From NCBI RefSeq assembly GCF_004135735.1, contig NZ_CP012670.1, forward strand, positions 11,178,501 through 11,242,500: a stretch of DNA of 64,000 nt, in the 5' to 3' direction. This document shows positions 8,834-17,903 of this stretch, piece by piece. Below the pieces are notes generated by a model. The model made no database searches. It was not told the origin of the DNA and saw only the letters and a program-made list of their open reading frames with translations. Position numbers and translations under genes: made by a program. The stretch comes from Sorangium cellulosum. Its GTDB lineage: Bacteria > Myxococcota_A > Polyangia > Polyangiales > Polyangiaceae. The stretch's first letter is position 1. The number at the start of each line of letters is the position of its first letter.

Positions 8834-9897
8834 GCGACACCGCCGCCGCCACGACCGGGGCCGCCGCCTCGACGGGCGCCGTCGCCGCGACGGGCGCTGC
8901 CGCCACCGGCGCTGCCGTCAGGACCGGGCGAGCCCTCCGGCTCGATCCGAGGCACCTGCCGCTCGCCGTCACCGTCGGCCTGTTCGTCCTCATGTTCGGG
9001 GCCGGGTCGCTCCTGTTCGACGGGTTCTTCTCGCTGCAGGTGTTCCTCAACTTCTTCATCGACAACGCGTTCCTGGCGATCACCGCCATCGGGATGACGT
9101 TCGTCATCCTCTCCGGCGGGATCGACCTCTCGGTCGGCTCGGTCATCGCGCTGACCACGATGGTCTCGGCGTCGCTCGTCGAGCGGCACGGCGTCAGCCC
9201 GGCCGCGGTCATCCCGCTCGTCCTGGCCATGGGCGCGGGCTTCGGCCTCGTGATGGGCGTGATCATCCAGTACTTCGAGGTGCAGCCGTTCATCGTCACC
9301 CTGGCGGGCATGTTCCTGGCCCGCGGGCTCTGCTACCTCATCAGCATCGACTCCATCACCATCAAGAACGACTTCTACGTCGACGTCTCGTCGCACCGGA
9401 TCCCGTTTCTGCTGGACACCTCGATCACCTGGAACGTGATCATCGCGCTCTCGCTGTTCGCCGCGGCCCTTTACCTGGAGCGCTACACGCTCTTCGGCCG
9501 CACGGTCTACGCGATCGGCGGCAGCGAGCACTCCGCCCTGCTCATGGGCCTTCCGGTGCCGAGGACCAAGGTGCTCGTCTACACGCTGAGCGGGTTCTGC
9601 TCGGCGCTGGCAGGGGTCGCGTTCACCTTCTACATGGTGTCCGGCTACGCGCTGCACGCCGGCGGCATGGAGATGGACGCCATCGCCGCGGTCGTCGTCG
9701 GCGGCACGCTGCTGACCGGCGGCTTCGGCACGGTCGTGGGCACCCTGTTCGGCGTGCTCATCTACGGCACCATCCAGACCCTCATCATGTTCGAGGGCAC
9801 CCTCAGCTCGTGGTGGACGAAGATCGTCATCGGGCTGCTCCTCCTGGTCTCCTGCCTGCTCCAGCGGCTCTTCGCGCGGCGCGCCCGGCCGGCGTGA
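8830..9897 (+). CDS. Sugar ABC transporter permease 2 (YjfF-type)
   Basis: 355 aa inner-membrane permease paralogous to the preceding gene. GMTFVILSGGIDLSVGSVIAL and AVVVGGTLLTGGFGTVVGTLFG are the family motifs. An Ala/Thr/Gly-rich tail of about 35 residues precedes the first helix (AATTGAAASTGAVAATGAA), unusual for the family and probably cytoplasmic. Having two distinct permeases rather than one homodimer is characteristic of YtfQRT-YjfF importers. It is the last gene of the arabinose operon. Confidence 0.93.
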   Translation: MSDTAAATTGAAASTGAVAATGAAATGAAVRTGRALRLDPRHLPLAVTVGLFVLMFGAGSLLFDGFFSLQVFLNFFIDNAFLAITAIGMTFVILSGGIDLSVGSVIALTTMVSASLVERHGVSPAAVIPLVLAMGAGFGLVMGVIIQYFEVQPFIVTLAGMFLARGLCYLISIDSITIKNDFYVDVSSHRIPFLLDTSITWNVIIALSLFAAALYLERYTLFGRTVYAIGGSEHSALLMGLPVPRTKVLVYTLSGFCSALAGVAFTFYMVSGYALHAGGMEMDAIAAVVVGGTLLTGGFGTVVGTLFGVLIYGTIQTLIMFEGTLSSWWTKIVIGLLLLVSCLLQRLFARRARPA

Positions 9898-9902
9898 CCG
9901 GG

Positions 9903-9923
9903 GCGCGGGAGCGTCGCTCGCGC
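9903..9923 (+). terminator. Candidate hairpin after the arabinose operon
   Basis: Imperfect stem GCGCGGGAGCG-T-CGCTCGCGC begins 5 bases after the last stop codon. There is no T-tract, so it is at best an attenuating or RNA-stabilising hairpin. The rest of 9924-10043 has no supportable gene. Confidence 0.3.
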
Positions 9924-10043
9924 TGGTCCGCCTGGATCTGACCGCGGCCGGGCGGGTGGGTGGTGTACGAGCGCGAGGTGCTCTGGGCCGACGCGGAAGA
10001 AGGTGACCCGCTGCGCTGAGCTGCGGCGCCGGCGGCAGCGGGT

Positions 10044-11057
10044 CTATTGGCAACAGCGCTCAGGCCGCGTTCCTCCTCGCCCGCAGCGCTGGCACCACCA
10101 TACCGTCACGCTCCGTGGCGCGGATGCCTTGGGGGCTCTCGACCGCACCGAGGCTCCCGCGGCTCTCTCCGCCTCTCGCGGCGGCGCCTTCTCCTCGACG
10201 GGCTTGCGTGCCGCCGAGAGCTCTGTCCGCAGCGCCCGCACCTCCAGCGCGAACGAATCCCGCTCGGCGCGCGCCAGCCGAGCCGCTTCCAGCGCCTCCT
10301 GCCGCTCCTCGTCTGCGGCATCCCGCGCACGCTCCAGCGCGGCGCGCTCCGCGTCCCGCGCCAGCCGGGTCGCCTCGACCTCGCGCTGCGCCGTGTCCCG
10401 CGCCAGCCGAGCTGCTTCGGCCTCGCGCTGCGCGGTGTCCCGCGCGAGCCGAGCTGCTTCGGCCTCGCGCTGCGCTTCCCCGACTCCGCGCAGCGCCGCG
10501 TCCCGCGCGAGCCGAGCCGCCTCGGCCTCACACCGGGCTTCGCTGACTTCGCGCTGCGCGGTGTCCCGCGCGCGCCGAGCCGCCTCGGCCTCGCGCCGAG
10601 CAGCTTCGGCCTCGCGCTGCGCGGTGTCCCGCGCGCGCCGAGCCGCCTCGGCCTCGCGCCGAGCAGCTTCGGCCTCGCGCTGCGCCGCGTTCTGCGCGAG
10701 CCGAGCCGCCTCGGCCTCGCGCTGCGCTTCCCCTGCTTCGCGCAGCGCCGCGTCCCGCGCGAGCCGAGCCGCCTCGGCCTCGCGCTGCGCCGCGCCCTCC
10801 GCCTGCCGCGCTTCCCCTGCCTCGCGCTGCGCCGCGTCCTGCGTCTGCCGGGCGGCCTCCGCGCCGCGGCGCATCGCCTCGGCCTCGCGCTCCCGCGCCG
10901 CCTCGGCACGGGCCGCATCTCCCGCGGCGAGCGCGCGCCGCGCGCCCTCGAGCTCCCTCCGTAGCTGCCGTCGCCCCCGCTCGGCGACGAGCGCCACCGC
11001 CGTCAGCGCCGCCGCAAGCAGCGCCATCAGCGCGAGGAGCGCCGGTCCCGTCACCAT
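10044..11057 (-). CDS. Membrane-anchored heptad-repeat coiled-coil protein
   Basis: 337 aa with no enzyme domain recognised. The N-terminus (about residues 1-26, ALLALMALLAAALTAVALVA) is one transmembrane helix or uncleaved signal. Residues about 30-270 are Ala/Arg/Glu-rich coiled coil built from 14-residue repeats such as REAEAARLARDTAQ, encoded by 42-bp DNA repeats. The tail ends WWCQRCGRGGTRPERCCQ, a small Cys cluster that could bind zinc. It is divergent from vgrG, with 278 bases between. A structural or tethering role is only a guess. Repeat number is probably variable between strains. Confidence 0.7.
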   Translation of the reverse strand: MVTGPALLALMALLAAALTAVALVAERGRRQLRRELEGARRALAAGDAARAEAAREREAEAMRRGAEAARQTQDAAQREAGEARQAEGAAQREAEAARLARDAALREAGEAQREAEAARLAQNAAQREAEAARREAEAARRARDTAQREAEAARREAEAARRARDTAQREVSEARCEAEAARLARDAALRGVGEAQREAEAARLARDTAQREAEAARLARDTAQREVEATRLARDAERAALERARDAADEERQEALEAARLARAERDSFALEVRALRTELSAARKPVEEKAPPREAERAAGASVRSRAPKASAPRSVTVWWCQRCGRGGTRPERCCQ

Positions 11058-11335
11058 CCGTCCACCAGAGAGCGCCCACGCTCGATGGCCTCAGCGGCCT
11101 CCCGGGGGGTCGTGGGGAAGGGGAGAGCGTCGTGGGGGAGATCGTCGGAAGGGATCACCGCGCACCCGCGAGAGCAAACAGGAGCATCGCCGCCTCTCGA
11201 CGGCGGCGATGTCCTTGTCGCACACCGCTCGCTGCACGCCAACCGGCCGCCGCCGACGCCGCCGCATTGCGGGTCCGCCGAACCCCTGTGGTAGCCTCGA
11301 CGCGGCCGCCGGCCCTGAACGAAAGAGGATGCGCG

Positions 11336-13294
11336 ATGCCCTACTCCCAGGCGAAGACGATCCTCGCCCTCCACAGCCCCCTCGGCCCCGACGCCCTCGC
11401 CCTCGTCAGGATCCACGGCGAGGAGCGGCTGTCCGGCCTGTTCCGGTTCGAGCTCGACCTCCTGTCCGAGGAGCGGGCCATCGACTTCTCTTCCATCGTC
11501 GGTCAGGGCGTCACCGCGGTCATCCGCCTGTCCAGCGGCGGCGCGCGCAGGATCCACGGCGTCGTCACGCGCTTCCGCCAGGCCGGCCGGGTCCACGTGG
11601 ACGGCGCCAAGCCGAGGACCGCCTACCGTGCCGAGATCCACCCCTGGCTCTGGTTTCTGACCAGGACGACCGACTCTCGCATCTTCCAGGACCGCTCGGT
11701 GCCCGACATCGTGAAGCAGATCTTCGACGATCTCGGCTTCTCCGACTATCGCGACGAGCTCACCGGCACGTACGCTCCGCGCGAGGTGTGCGTGCAATAC
11801 CAGGAGACCGCGTTCCAGTTCGTCTCGCGGCTGCTGGAAGAGGAAGGCATCTATTACTACTTCCAGCACGAGGACGGAAAGCACACGCTGGTCCTCGGCG
11901 ACGACAGCGCGGGGAACCCGCGCTGCCCCGAGCTCGGCGACGTGCGCCACGTGGGCGCGGCCGAGAGCTCGACCCGCGACGAGGACGCGATGACCGATTG
12001 CGAGCTCATCGAGGAGGTCGTGGCGGGGTCGTACGCGGCGACGGACTACAATTACAAGTCGCCCGGCACGTCGCTGCTCAGCCAGGCCAGCGGCGACAGG
12101 TCGCAGCTCGCGCTGTTCGAGTATCCCGGCGGCTACGCCGACAAGGGCGCCGGCGACGCGATCGTCACGCGTCGCATCGAGGCGGAGGAGGCCGTGGCGC
12201 GGCGGCTCGTGGGCAGCTCGTTCTGCCGCGCGTTCACCGCGGGCCACGCGTTCCAGCTCGTCCAGCACGAGCGCGGCGACGTGAACGGCGCGTACCTGCT
12301 GCTCGCCGTCACGCACTCGGCCGACAACGACGAGTACCAGAACTCCTTCGAGGCGATGCCCAGGGAGATCCCGTTTCGCCCCGCGCGCGTGACGCCGAGG
12401 CCGATCATCGCGGGCGCCCAGACGGCCGTCGTCGTCGGCAAGAGCGGCGAGGAGATCTGGACCGACGAGCTCGGCCGCATCAAGGTGCAGTTTCACTGGG
12501 ACCGGTACGGCAAGCGCGACGAGAACAGCTCCTGCTGGATCCGCGTGGCCCAGTCCTGGGCCGGGAAGGGGTGGGGGAGCTGGTTCTTGCCGCGCATCGG
12601 CCAGGAGGTCGTGGTCAGCTTCCTCGGCGGCGATCCCGACCGGCCGCTCTGCACCGGGTCGGTGTACAACGCGGAGCAGACGGTCCCCTACGCGCTGCCC
12701 GGCGAGCAGACGAAGAGCACCCTCCTGTCGCGCTCGTCGAAGGACGGCAGCGCGGGCAACGAGCTCCGCTTCGAGGACCGGAAGGGCAGCGAGGAGCTCT
12801 ACATGCACGCCCAGAAGGACATGGTCGTCGAGGTGGAGAACGACGCCACGATCGGTATCAAGCACGACCAGTCGATCACGATCGATCGCGATCAGACGCT
12901 GTCGGTGGGCGGAGACCAGACGATCAGCGTCGCCAAGAGCCGCGTGGTGACGGTCGAGAAAGGGGACGAGCTGCTCACGGTGTCCAAGGGCAACCGCGCG
13001 ATCGACGTGTCCAAGGGCAACGAGTCGCACGCGGTGAAGGGTACGCGCGAGCTCTCGGTCGAGGGGGACGAGACCCACGCGAACAAGGGCAATTTCACCC
13101 AGGCGGTCGAGGGCAATTACGTGCTCCGGGTGAAGGGGAACCTGGTCATCGAGGCCAAGACGGTGACCCTCAAGAGCGAGCAGGCGATGAACCTCAAGGC
13201 GGGGAAGGCGCTGAAGGGCGAGTCCGGCGCGGATCTCACGCTGAAGGCCGGGGGGAAGGCCGCGATCAAGGGCAGCGAGGTGAAGAACAACTGA
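11336..13294 (+). CDS. vgrG: T6SS spike protein VgrG (TssI)
   Basis: 652 aa. The gp27-like base (residues about 1-370) includes LFRFELDLLSEE and VCVQYQETAFQFVSRLLEEEGIYYYFQHE. The gp5-like OB segment includes DELGRIKVQFHWDRYGKRDENSSCWIRVAQ and GQEVVVSFLGGDPDRP. A beta-helical tail of GD/GN repeats follows. No extra C-terminal effector domain is present, so cargo would bind non-covalently. ATG 11336 follows GAAAGAGGA. It is about 5 kb from the tss cluster on the opposite strand, next to a HEAT-repeat and an AAA gene. Confidence 0.95.
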   Translation: MPYSQAKTILALHSPLGPDALALVRIHGEERLSGLFRFELDLLSEERAIDFSSIVGQGVTAVIRLSSGGARRIHGVVTRFRQAGRVHVDGAKPRTAYRAEIHPWLWFLTRTTDSRIFQDRSVPDIVKQIFDDLGFSDYRDELTGTYAPREVCVQYQETAFQFVSRLLEEEGIYYYFQHEDGKHTLVLGDDSAGNPRCPELGDVRHVGAAESSTRDEDAMTDCELIEEVVAGSYAATDYNYKSPGTSLLSQASGDRSQLALFEYPGGYADKGAGDAIVTRRIEAEEAVARRLVGSSFCRAFTAGHAFQLVQHERGDVNGAYLLLAVTHSADNDEYQNSFEAMPREIPFRPARVTPRPIIAGAQTAVVVGKSGEEIWTDELGRIKVQFHWDRYGKRDENSSCWIRVAQSWAGKGWGSWFLPRIGQEVVVSFLGGDPDRPLCTGSVYNAEQTVPYALPGEQTKSTLLSRSSKDGSAGNELRFEDRKGSEELYMHAQKDMVVEVENDATIGIKHDQSITIDRDQTLSVGGDQTISVAKSRVVTVEKGDELLTVSKGNRAIDVSKGNESHAVKGTRELSVEGDETHANKGNFTQAVEGNYVLRVKGNLVIEAKTVTLKSEQAMNLKAGKALKGESGADLTLKAGGKAAIKGSEVKNN

Positions 13295-13337
13295 CGTCCG
13301 CCCGGGCGTGGGCGAGCGCGTCGCGAAAGGAGCGCCC

Positions 13338-14591
13338 GTGTCGATCACCGAGGACGAGGTCTTCGCGCAGGCCGTGGACAACGCCGGGTTCCTCTGGTGC
13401 CAGCGGGACGGCGCGGTGCGCGATCCGCGGTATGATCTGAAGGATCTGGCCGAGCTGGACGGCCGGCTCGCGGCGCAGCTCGAGCTGCTCGGGCGGGGCG
13501 GCGAGGCGGCGTGGGGCGGGTGCGCGGCCGCGGCGGAGGAAGGGGGGGCGGGCGAGGTGTTCGCGGCGCTGTCGCTCGCGCTCGCGCGGCGGGATCAGGG
13601 GGCGATCGCGGCGCTGATCGCGCGGGGGATCGACGCGCCGGGGATCGCGCGCGGCGTGGTGTCCGCGCTCGGGTGGGCGGCGCCGGAGCGCGTGAGGGAC
13701 GTGCTGCCGGCGCTGCTCGGCGCGAGCGCGGAGGAGCAGCCGGCGCTCCGGGCGATGGGCATCGCCGCGAGCGCGGCGCGTCGGCGGGATCCGGGGCCAG
13801 CGCTCCGGGAGGCGCTCTCCGCGGAGGACGCGCGGCTGCGGGCGCGGGCGCTCAAGGCGCTCGGGGAGCTCGGGTTCGTGGAGGGGCTCGACGATGCGCG
13901 GCGGGCGCTCGGCGCAGAGGACGCATCGGTGCGGTTCTGGGCGGCGTGGTCGACGGCGCTGCTCGAGGACGGGCGGGGCGTGGATGTGCTGCTCGAGATC
14001 GCGGCCGGCGGCGGTGCGTTCGCGGAGCGGGCCGCGGGCGTGGCGCTGCGGCGGCTCGCCCCGCCTGCGGGGGCGCGATGGCTCCGGGGGCTCGGGGGGG
14101 CGCCGGGGATGGAGAGAGTGCGCGTGGCGATCGCGGGGGTGGGGGCGCTCGGGGATCCGGCGCACGTGCCGTGGCTCATCGAGCGGATGAGCGCGCCCCG
14201 GCTGGCCCGGCTGGCGGGCGGGGCGCTGACGTTGATCACCGGGGTGGATCTCGTGCGGGAGGAGCTCGAGGGGCCCGCGCTGGAGGAAGCCGGGCCGAGC
14301 GACGACTCGGAGGACGAGGACGTGGGGCCCGACCCGGACGACGGGCTGCCGTGGCCCGACGCGGTGGCCGTGGGGCGGTGGTGGGCGCGGCGGCGAGGGG
14401 ACTTCGTGGCGGGCAGGAGGCACCTCGGGGGGAGGGCGATCGACGTGGCGGGGCTGCACGAGGTGCTGCGGCGCGGGCGCCAGCCGGCGCGGGAGGCGGC
14501 GGCGATCGAGCGGTGCTTCCTGCGGCCGCGGCTGGGGGTGTTCGAGGTGCGCGCGCGGGGGGATGCGCAGCGGGCGGAGCTCGGGGGGTAG
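13338..14591 (+). CDS. HEAT-repeat protein, TIGR02270-like, VgrG-associated
   Basis: 417 aa from GTG 13338, chosen because AAAGGAG sits 6-7 bases upstream; an in-frame GTG at 13308 would add 10 residues. Leu/Ala/Arg-rich helical repeats (about residues 70-310; for example RLRARALKALGELGFVEGLDDARRAL) resemble the TIGR02270 family often found beside vgrG in proteobacterial T6SS islands. An acidic linker (SDDSEDEDVGPDPDD) precedes the C-terminal WPDAVAVGRWWARRRGDFVAGRRHLGG segment. It follows vgrG in the same direction within 45 bases. Adaptor function is inferred from context only. Confidence 0.75.
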   Translation: MSITEDEVFAQAVDNAGFLWCQRDGAVRDPRYDLKDLAELDGRLAAQLELLGRGGEAAWGGCAAAAEEGGAGEVFAALSLALARRDQGAIAALIARGIDAPGIARGVVSALGWAAPERVRDVLPALLGASAEEQPALRAMGIAASAARRRDPGPALREALSAEDARLRARALKALGELGFVEGLDDARRALGAEDASVRFWAAWSTALLEDGRGVDVLLEIAAGGGAFAERAAGVALRRLAPPAGARWLRGLGGAPGMERVRVAIAGVGALGDPAHVPWLIERMSAPRLARLAGGALTLITGVDLVREELEGPALEEAGPSDDSEDEDVGPDPDDGLPWPDAVAVGRWWARRRGDFVAGRRHLGGRAIDVAGLHEVLRRGRQPAREAAAIERCFLRPRLGVFEVRARGDAQRAELGG

Positions 14592-14721
14592 AGCTCGGCG
14601 CGCGGAGATAGAGCTCGGCGAGCAGGGGAGGAGAGCGCCAGGCCGGCCGCGCGCGGCGCGCTCGTGGCTCGCGTGCGGCCGGGCCTTGCGGCCGGGCGTG
14701 GGCGGGACGCAAGCTCAGGGC

Positions 14722-16302
14722 ATGGCGCGCCGCTTCAACACGGCCGGGCCCTGCCGCCCGGACTGGCACTACATGATCCCGGCGGAGCGGCGTTTGCCCG
14801 AGGCGCCCGGGCTCGTGGAGCAGATGGGGTACTTCGTGGTGCACGCGCCGCGACAGACGGGCAAGACCACGGCGCTGCGGGCGCTGGCGCGGCGGCTGAC
14901 GGCGTCGGGGCGCTTCGCGGCGCTGCTCTTCTCGTGTGAGGAAGGAGAGGCGGCCGGAGATGATTACGGCTCGGCGCAGCGGGCGATCGTGCGGCAGATC
15001 GACTGGCGGGCAGAGATCGAGCTGCCGCCGGAGCTGAGGCCGCCGTCCGTCCCCGAGGAGGGAGACGAAGGGCTCCTGGGTCTCAAGCTGGCCGCGTGGG
15101 CGCGCGCGTGCCCGCGGCCGCTGGCGCTGTTCTTCGACGAGATCGACGCGCTCCGAGGCCAGAGCCTGATCAGCGTGCTGCGCCAGCTCCGGGCCGGGTT
15201 CGCCGAGCGACCTGCCGATTTCCCCGCCTCGGTGGCGCTGTGCGGCCTGCGCGACGTGCGCGAGTACAAGGCCGCGAGCGGGGGGGATCCGGGCCGGCTC
15301 GGCACGGCGAGCCCGTTCAACATCAAGATCGAGTCGCTCCGGATCGGCGATTTCGATCGCGACGAGGTGCGCGACCTGTACGGCCAGCACACCGCCGAGA
15401 CCGGCCAGGTGTTCACCGAGGAGGCCATCGAGCGCGCCTTCACGCTGACGGCCGGCCAGCCGTGGCTGGTCAACGCGCTCGCCCGGGAGATCGTGGAGAA
15501 GCTCGCCGTCCCGCCGGACGAGCCGATCACCGCGGCTCACGTCGAGGAGGCGAAGGAGCGGCTCATCCTCGCGCGCGCGACGCACCTCGACTCGCTCGTC
15601 GCGCGCCTGCACGAGCCGCGCATCCGGCGCGTGCTCGAGCCGCTCCTCGCGGGCGCGCTCCCGGCCGGCGGAGACGCGTACCAGGACGAGCTGCGGTACG
15701 CGCGGGATCTCGGGTTGCTCGCGCCGGACAACCCTGCGCGCGTCGCGAACCCCATCTACCGCGAGGTGATCGCGCGGGTGCTCGCCGGCGACGTCGAGCC
15801 GGTGGTGCTGGCGGAGCCGAAGCGCTTCGTGCTGCCGGACGGCCGACTCGACGTGGCGCGGCTGCTCCAGGAGTTCGCCGCGTTCTGGCGGGAGCACGGC
15901 GAGGCGCTCGCGGGGAGCCTGGGATACCACGAGGTCGCGCCGCAGATCGTGCTGATGGCCTTCCTGCAGCGGGTGGTGAACGGCGGTGGGACGATCGACC
16001 GCGAATACGGCCTCGGCCGGGGGCGGATCGACCTGCTCGTGCGCTGGCCGTACCGCGACGCCGAGGGGCGGCGGACGGTGCAGCGGGCTGCGCTGGAGCT
16101 GAAGGTGTGGCGCGAGGGGGAGAAGAGCCCGCTGCCGAAGGGGCTGGCGCAGCTCGACGGGTACCTCGCGCAGCTCGGGCTCGACGAGGGGGTGCTCGTG
16201 CTCTTCGATCGGCGCAAGGAGGCGGGGGATGCGGAGGCGCGCACGCGGTTCGAGGAGGCGAGGACGGTGGCGGGGAGGCGGGTGACGCTGCTCTGGGCGT
16301 GA
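14722..16302 (+). CDS. AAA-family ATPase with C-terminal PD-(D/E)XK-like segment
   Basis: 526 aa from ATG 14722. Walker A APRQTGKTT at residues 42-50 and Walker B LALFFDEID mark an AAA-like/STAND-type P-loop domain. A winged-helix-like middle (GQPWLVNALAREIVEKL) follows. The C-terminal part has GRGRIDLLVRW then RAALELKVW, the D...ExK arrangement of PDDEXK nucleases seen in the AAA-ATPase-like/PDDEXK_9 architecture common in myxobacteria and Bacteroides. Its function in that family is not established. It lies 130 bases after the HEAT gene in the same direction, so it may or may not belong to the VgrG unit. Confidence 0.75.
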   Translation: MARRFNTAGPCRPDWHYMIPAERRLPEAPGLVEQMGYFVVHAPRQTGKTTALRALARRLTASGRFAALLFSCEEGEAAGDDYGSAQRAIVRQIDWRAEIELPPELRPPSVPEEGDEGLLGLKLAAWARACPRPLALFFDEIDALRGQSLISVLRQLRAGFAERPADFPASVALCGLRDVREYKAASGGDPGRLGTASPFNIKIESLRIGDFDRDEVRDLYGQHTAETGQVFTEEAIERAFTLTAGQPWLVNALAREIVEKLAVPPDEPITAAHVEEAKERLILARATHLDSLVARLHEPRIRRVLEPLLAGALPAGGDAYQDELRYARDLGLLAPDNPARVANPIYREVIARVLAGDVEPVVLAEPKRFVLPDGRLDVARLLQEFAAFWREHGEALAGSLGYHEVAPQIVLMAFLQRVVNGGGTIDREYGLGRGRIDLLVRWPYRDAEGRRTVQRAALELKVWREGEKSPLPKGLAQLDGYLAQLGLDEGVLVLFDRRKEAGDAEARTRFEEARTVAGRRVTLLWA

Positions 16303-16892
16303 GGGGCCAATAGCCGAGCCGCGCGGAGGATTGCCATCGCGGTCGTCAGGGCAGTCGCGGTAGGGAGGGCCCTGTGTCGACATACTGGCGACTCGGGCCG
16401 TCCCTGCGCAGATCCCAGCGAGCGCTGCTACTGGATGGGTGTCAGAGAAGTCACGCGGCCCGCCTCGATCAGTTGGTCCAGTCGCCGCCGGTACGCTGCA
16501 CAGACCTTCTGATGGCTTCTACGAGCGCGATGACCATGGAGCACGCCCAAACCTCGCTGAGCGCTGTGTTTCGTGCAGGAGCGCTGTGTCCGGCTGAGCC
16601 GGGCCCTGAGGTGTTCGTGATGCGGCCGTGATCATGCACGAGACCGACCGACCCGAAAACCTGAGGTTGCAGGACGGGGCCGGTTGCCTCGCCGAAGTGC
16701 GACTGTAGTACTTGAAATGGCTCTGAGCAGCCGATGCCCGGCCACCCCGCCTTGATCTTTCTACAGAAATATCACAGAATCATGGATTCTGTCCGCAGGT
16801 GTGAGATGATGTGTTTCCGAACCATGCCTCGTCAAAAGCCGCGCATGCCGCGGTGAACCGGAGCGAGTGTCGCTTCACTGGAGATGGTCTCG
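16303..16892. other. 590-bp stretch without a supportable gene, lower GC towards the right
   Basis: A short open frame (16374-16631, + strand) has no ribosome site and no recognisable protein character. GC falls noticeably from about 16700 onwards. It contains the 19-bp inverted repeat at 16774-16792 and presumably the promoter of the following gene. Confidence 0.5.
16774..16792. repeat. 19-bp inverted repeat ACAGAATC-ATG-GATTCTGT
   Basis: Perfect 8-bp arms around ATG in an AT-richer patch about 100 bases upstream of the orphan gene at 16893. It could be an operator or a small hairpin; nothing else supports either. Confidence 0.45.
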
Positions 16893-17804
16893 ATGACGCA
16901 GCGGTTGCTCAAGCAGATCTTGCAGAAAGGCAGTAACAAAATCACGAGCATCAAGGACGGCGCCTTGTACTGCAAGGTGCTCGACGCCTTCCGCGACATC
17001 TCGAAGAAGCAGGGGGTACCGGTCAAGTTTCTGCCGCCCAAGACGCCGATCGTCCGGTGGACGGAGCCTCATTTCGCCCTCACGCGGAGCCAGATCGTCC
17101 AGCTCTCGAAGCACAATAAGTTTTCCGACAGCAATCGATGGAGTGGTGTTTTTCCTCACGACGACACGGACGGCGTCGCGGGGTCGTACTGGGGCGAGAC
17201 CCAGGCGGTGAGCGCCGAAAGAATCCATTACGCCATTTGGAAGAAAGCTGCGGAGATCAAGGGGTATGGTACGCTCCCGGTGCTCACGAAGAACGGTCAC
17301 ATCGTACTCGAGCCCGTCGCATTCCAGCAGGGGATCGTCTTGCTCTGCGAGATCAACCGTCCGGTCAAGATGGTCGATACCAAATCCTTGATCGAGCGCC
17401 TTAGCGACTATCCGACGCTAAAGAGCCTCGGCGTCAAGGGGCTTGAAAGCGCCGTGCTCCACCCGGATGACCACTCCGGTGCGCGCGCCATCTCCGTCGG
17501 GATCATGCTCGCAAACCGGGACCTGTGGAGCAAACAGGACCGCATCGAGGAACTGTACCAAGGGCTCGTCGTCAGAAGCGCCCGGATCCAGCCCGGTGAG
17601 CAGGGTAACAATGTCGTTTTCCTCGAACTTCCGGGGATCGAGACGATGCTACCACTCGAACCGAAAGCCCTGATCTCGGTCCGCAACACCGACACGGATG
17701 GGAAGGTACATTCCCGTTACGTGCCGCTCGATGCCACGGGGGATAATCAGCAGGAGATGGTGGAGCGAGTTGTCAAGGATCAGGAGGCATTTTGGACAGG
17801 GTAA
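16893..17804 (+). CDS. Hypothetical protein of lower GC content
   Basis: 303 aa from ATG 16893, with GGAG 9 bases upstream; the ATG at 16884 abuts that site and is less likely. The product is soluble and Lys-rich at its N-terminus (LLKQILQKGSNKITSIKDG). I do not recognise a domain. The stretch FSDSNRWSGVFPHDDTDG followed by GSYWGETQAV is faintly like RES-type toxins, but not enough to claim. Codon use is visibly less GC3-biased than neighbours, suggesting later acquisition. It converges on the Imm11-type gene, with 99 bases between stop codons. Confidence 0.65.
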   Translation: MTQRLLKQILQKGSNKITSIKDGALYCKVLDAFRDISKKQGVPVKFLPPKTPIVRWTEPHFALTRSQIVQLSKHNKFSDSNRWSGVFPHDDTDGVAGSYWGETQAVSAERIHYAIWKKAAEIKGYGTLPVLTKNGHIVLEPVAFQQGIVLLCEINRPVKMVDTKSLIERLSDYPTLKSLGVKGLESAVLHPDDHSGARAISVGIMLANRDLWSKQDRIEELYQGLVVRSARIQPGEQGNNVVFLELPGIETMLPLEPKALISVRNTDTDGKVHSRYVPLDATGDNQQEMVERVVKDQEAFWTG

Positions 17805-17903
17805 GGAGGCCTGACGAGGCGTTTTCGAGGTGTTAGTGACCACCGCGCTTACGAGCTCCTGTAGGGGGTCGAAGTTGCGCTCGCTTGAAGCAGCGGTGCC
17901 GCG

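Noticed and set aside
9961..10019. Short peptide-like remnant (VYEREVLWADAEEGDPLR, then stop) between the arabinose operon and the coiled-coil gene
   Set aside because: Too short and without a recognised parent to call a pseudogene.
10380..10800. Repeated DNA as a possible non-coding satellite
   Set aside because: The repeats stay in frame in one long coiled-coil protein with a membrane anchor, so coding explains them.
16374..16631. Small plus-strand open frame as a gene
   Set aside because: No ribosome site, no recognisable composition, in an otherwise empty lower-GC stretch.
16893..17804. RES-domain toxin assignment
   Set aside because: Only a short RWSG-like segment is reminiscent; the conserved R, E and S of the family could not be placed with confidence.
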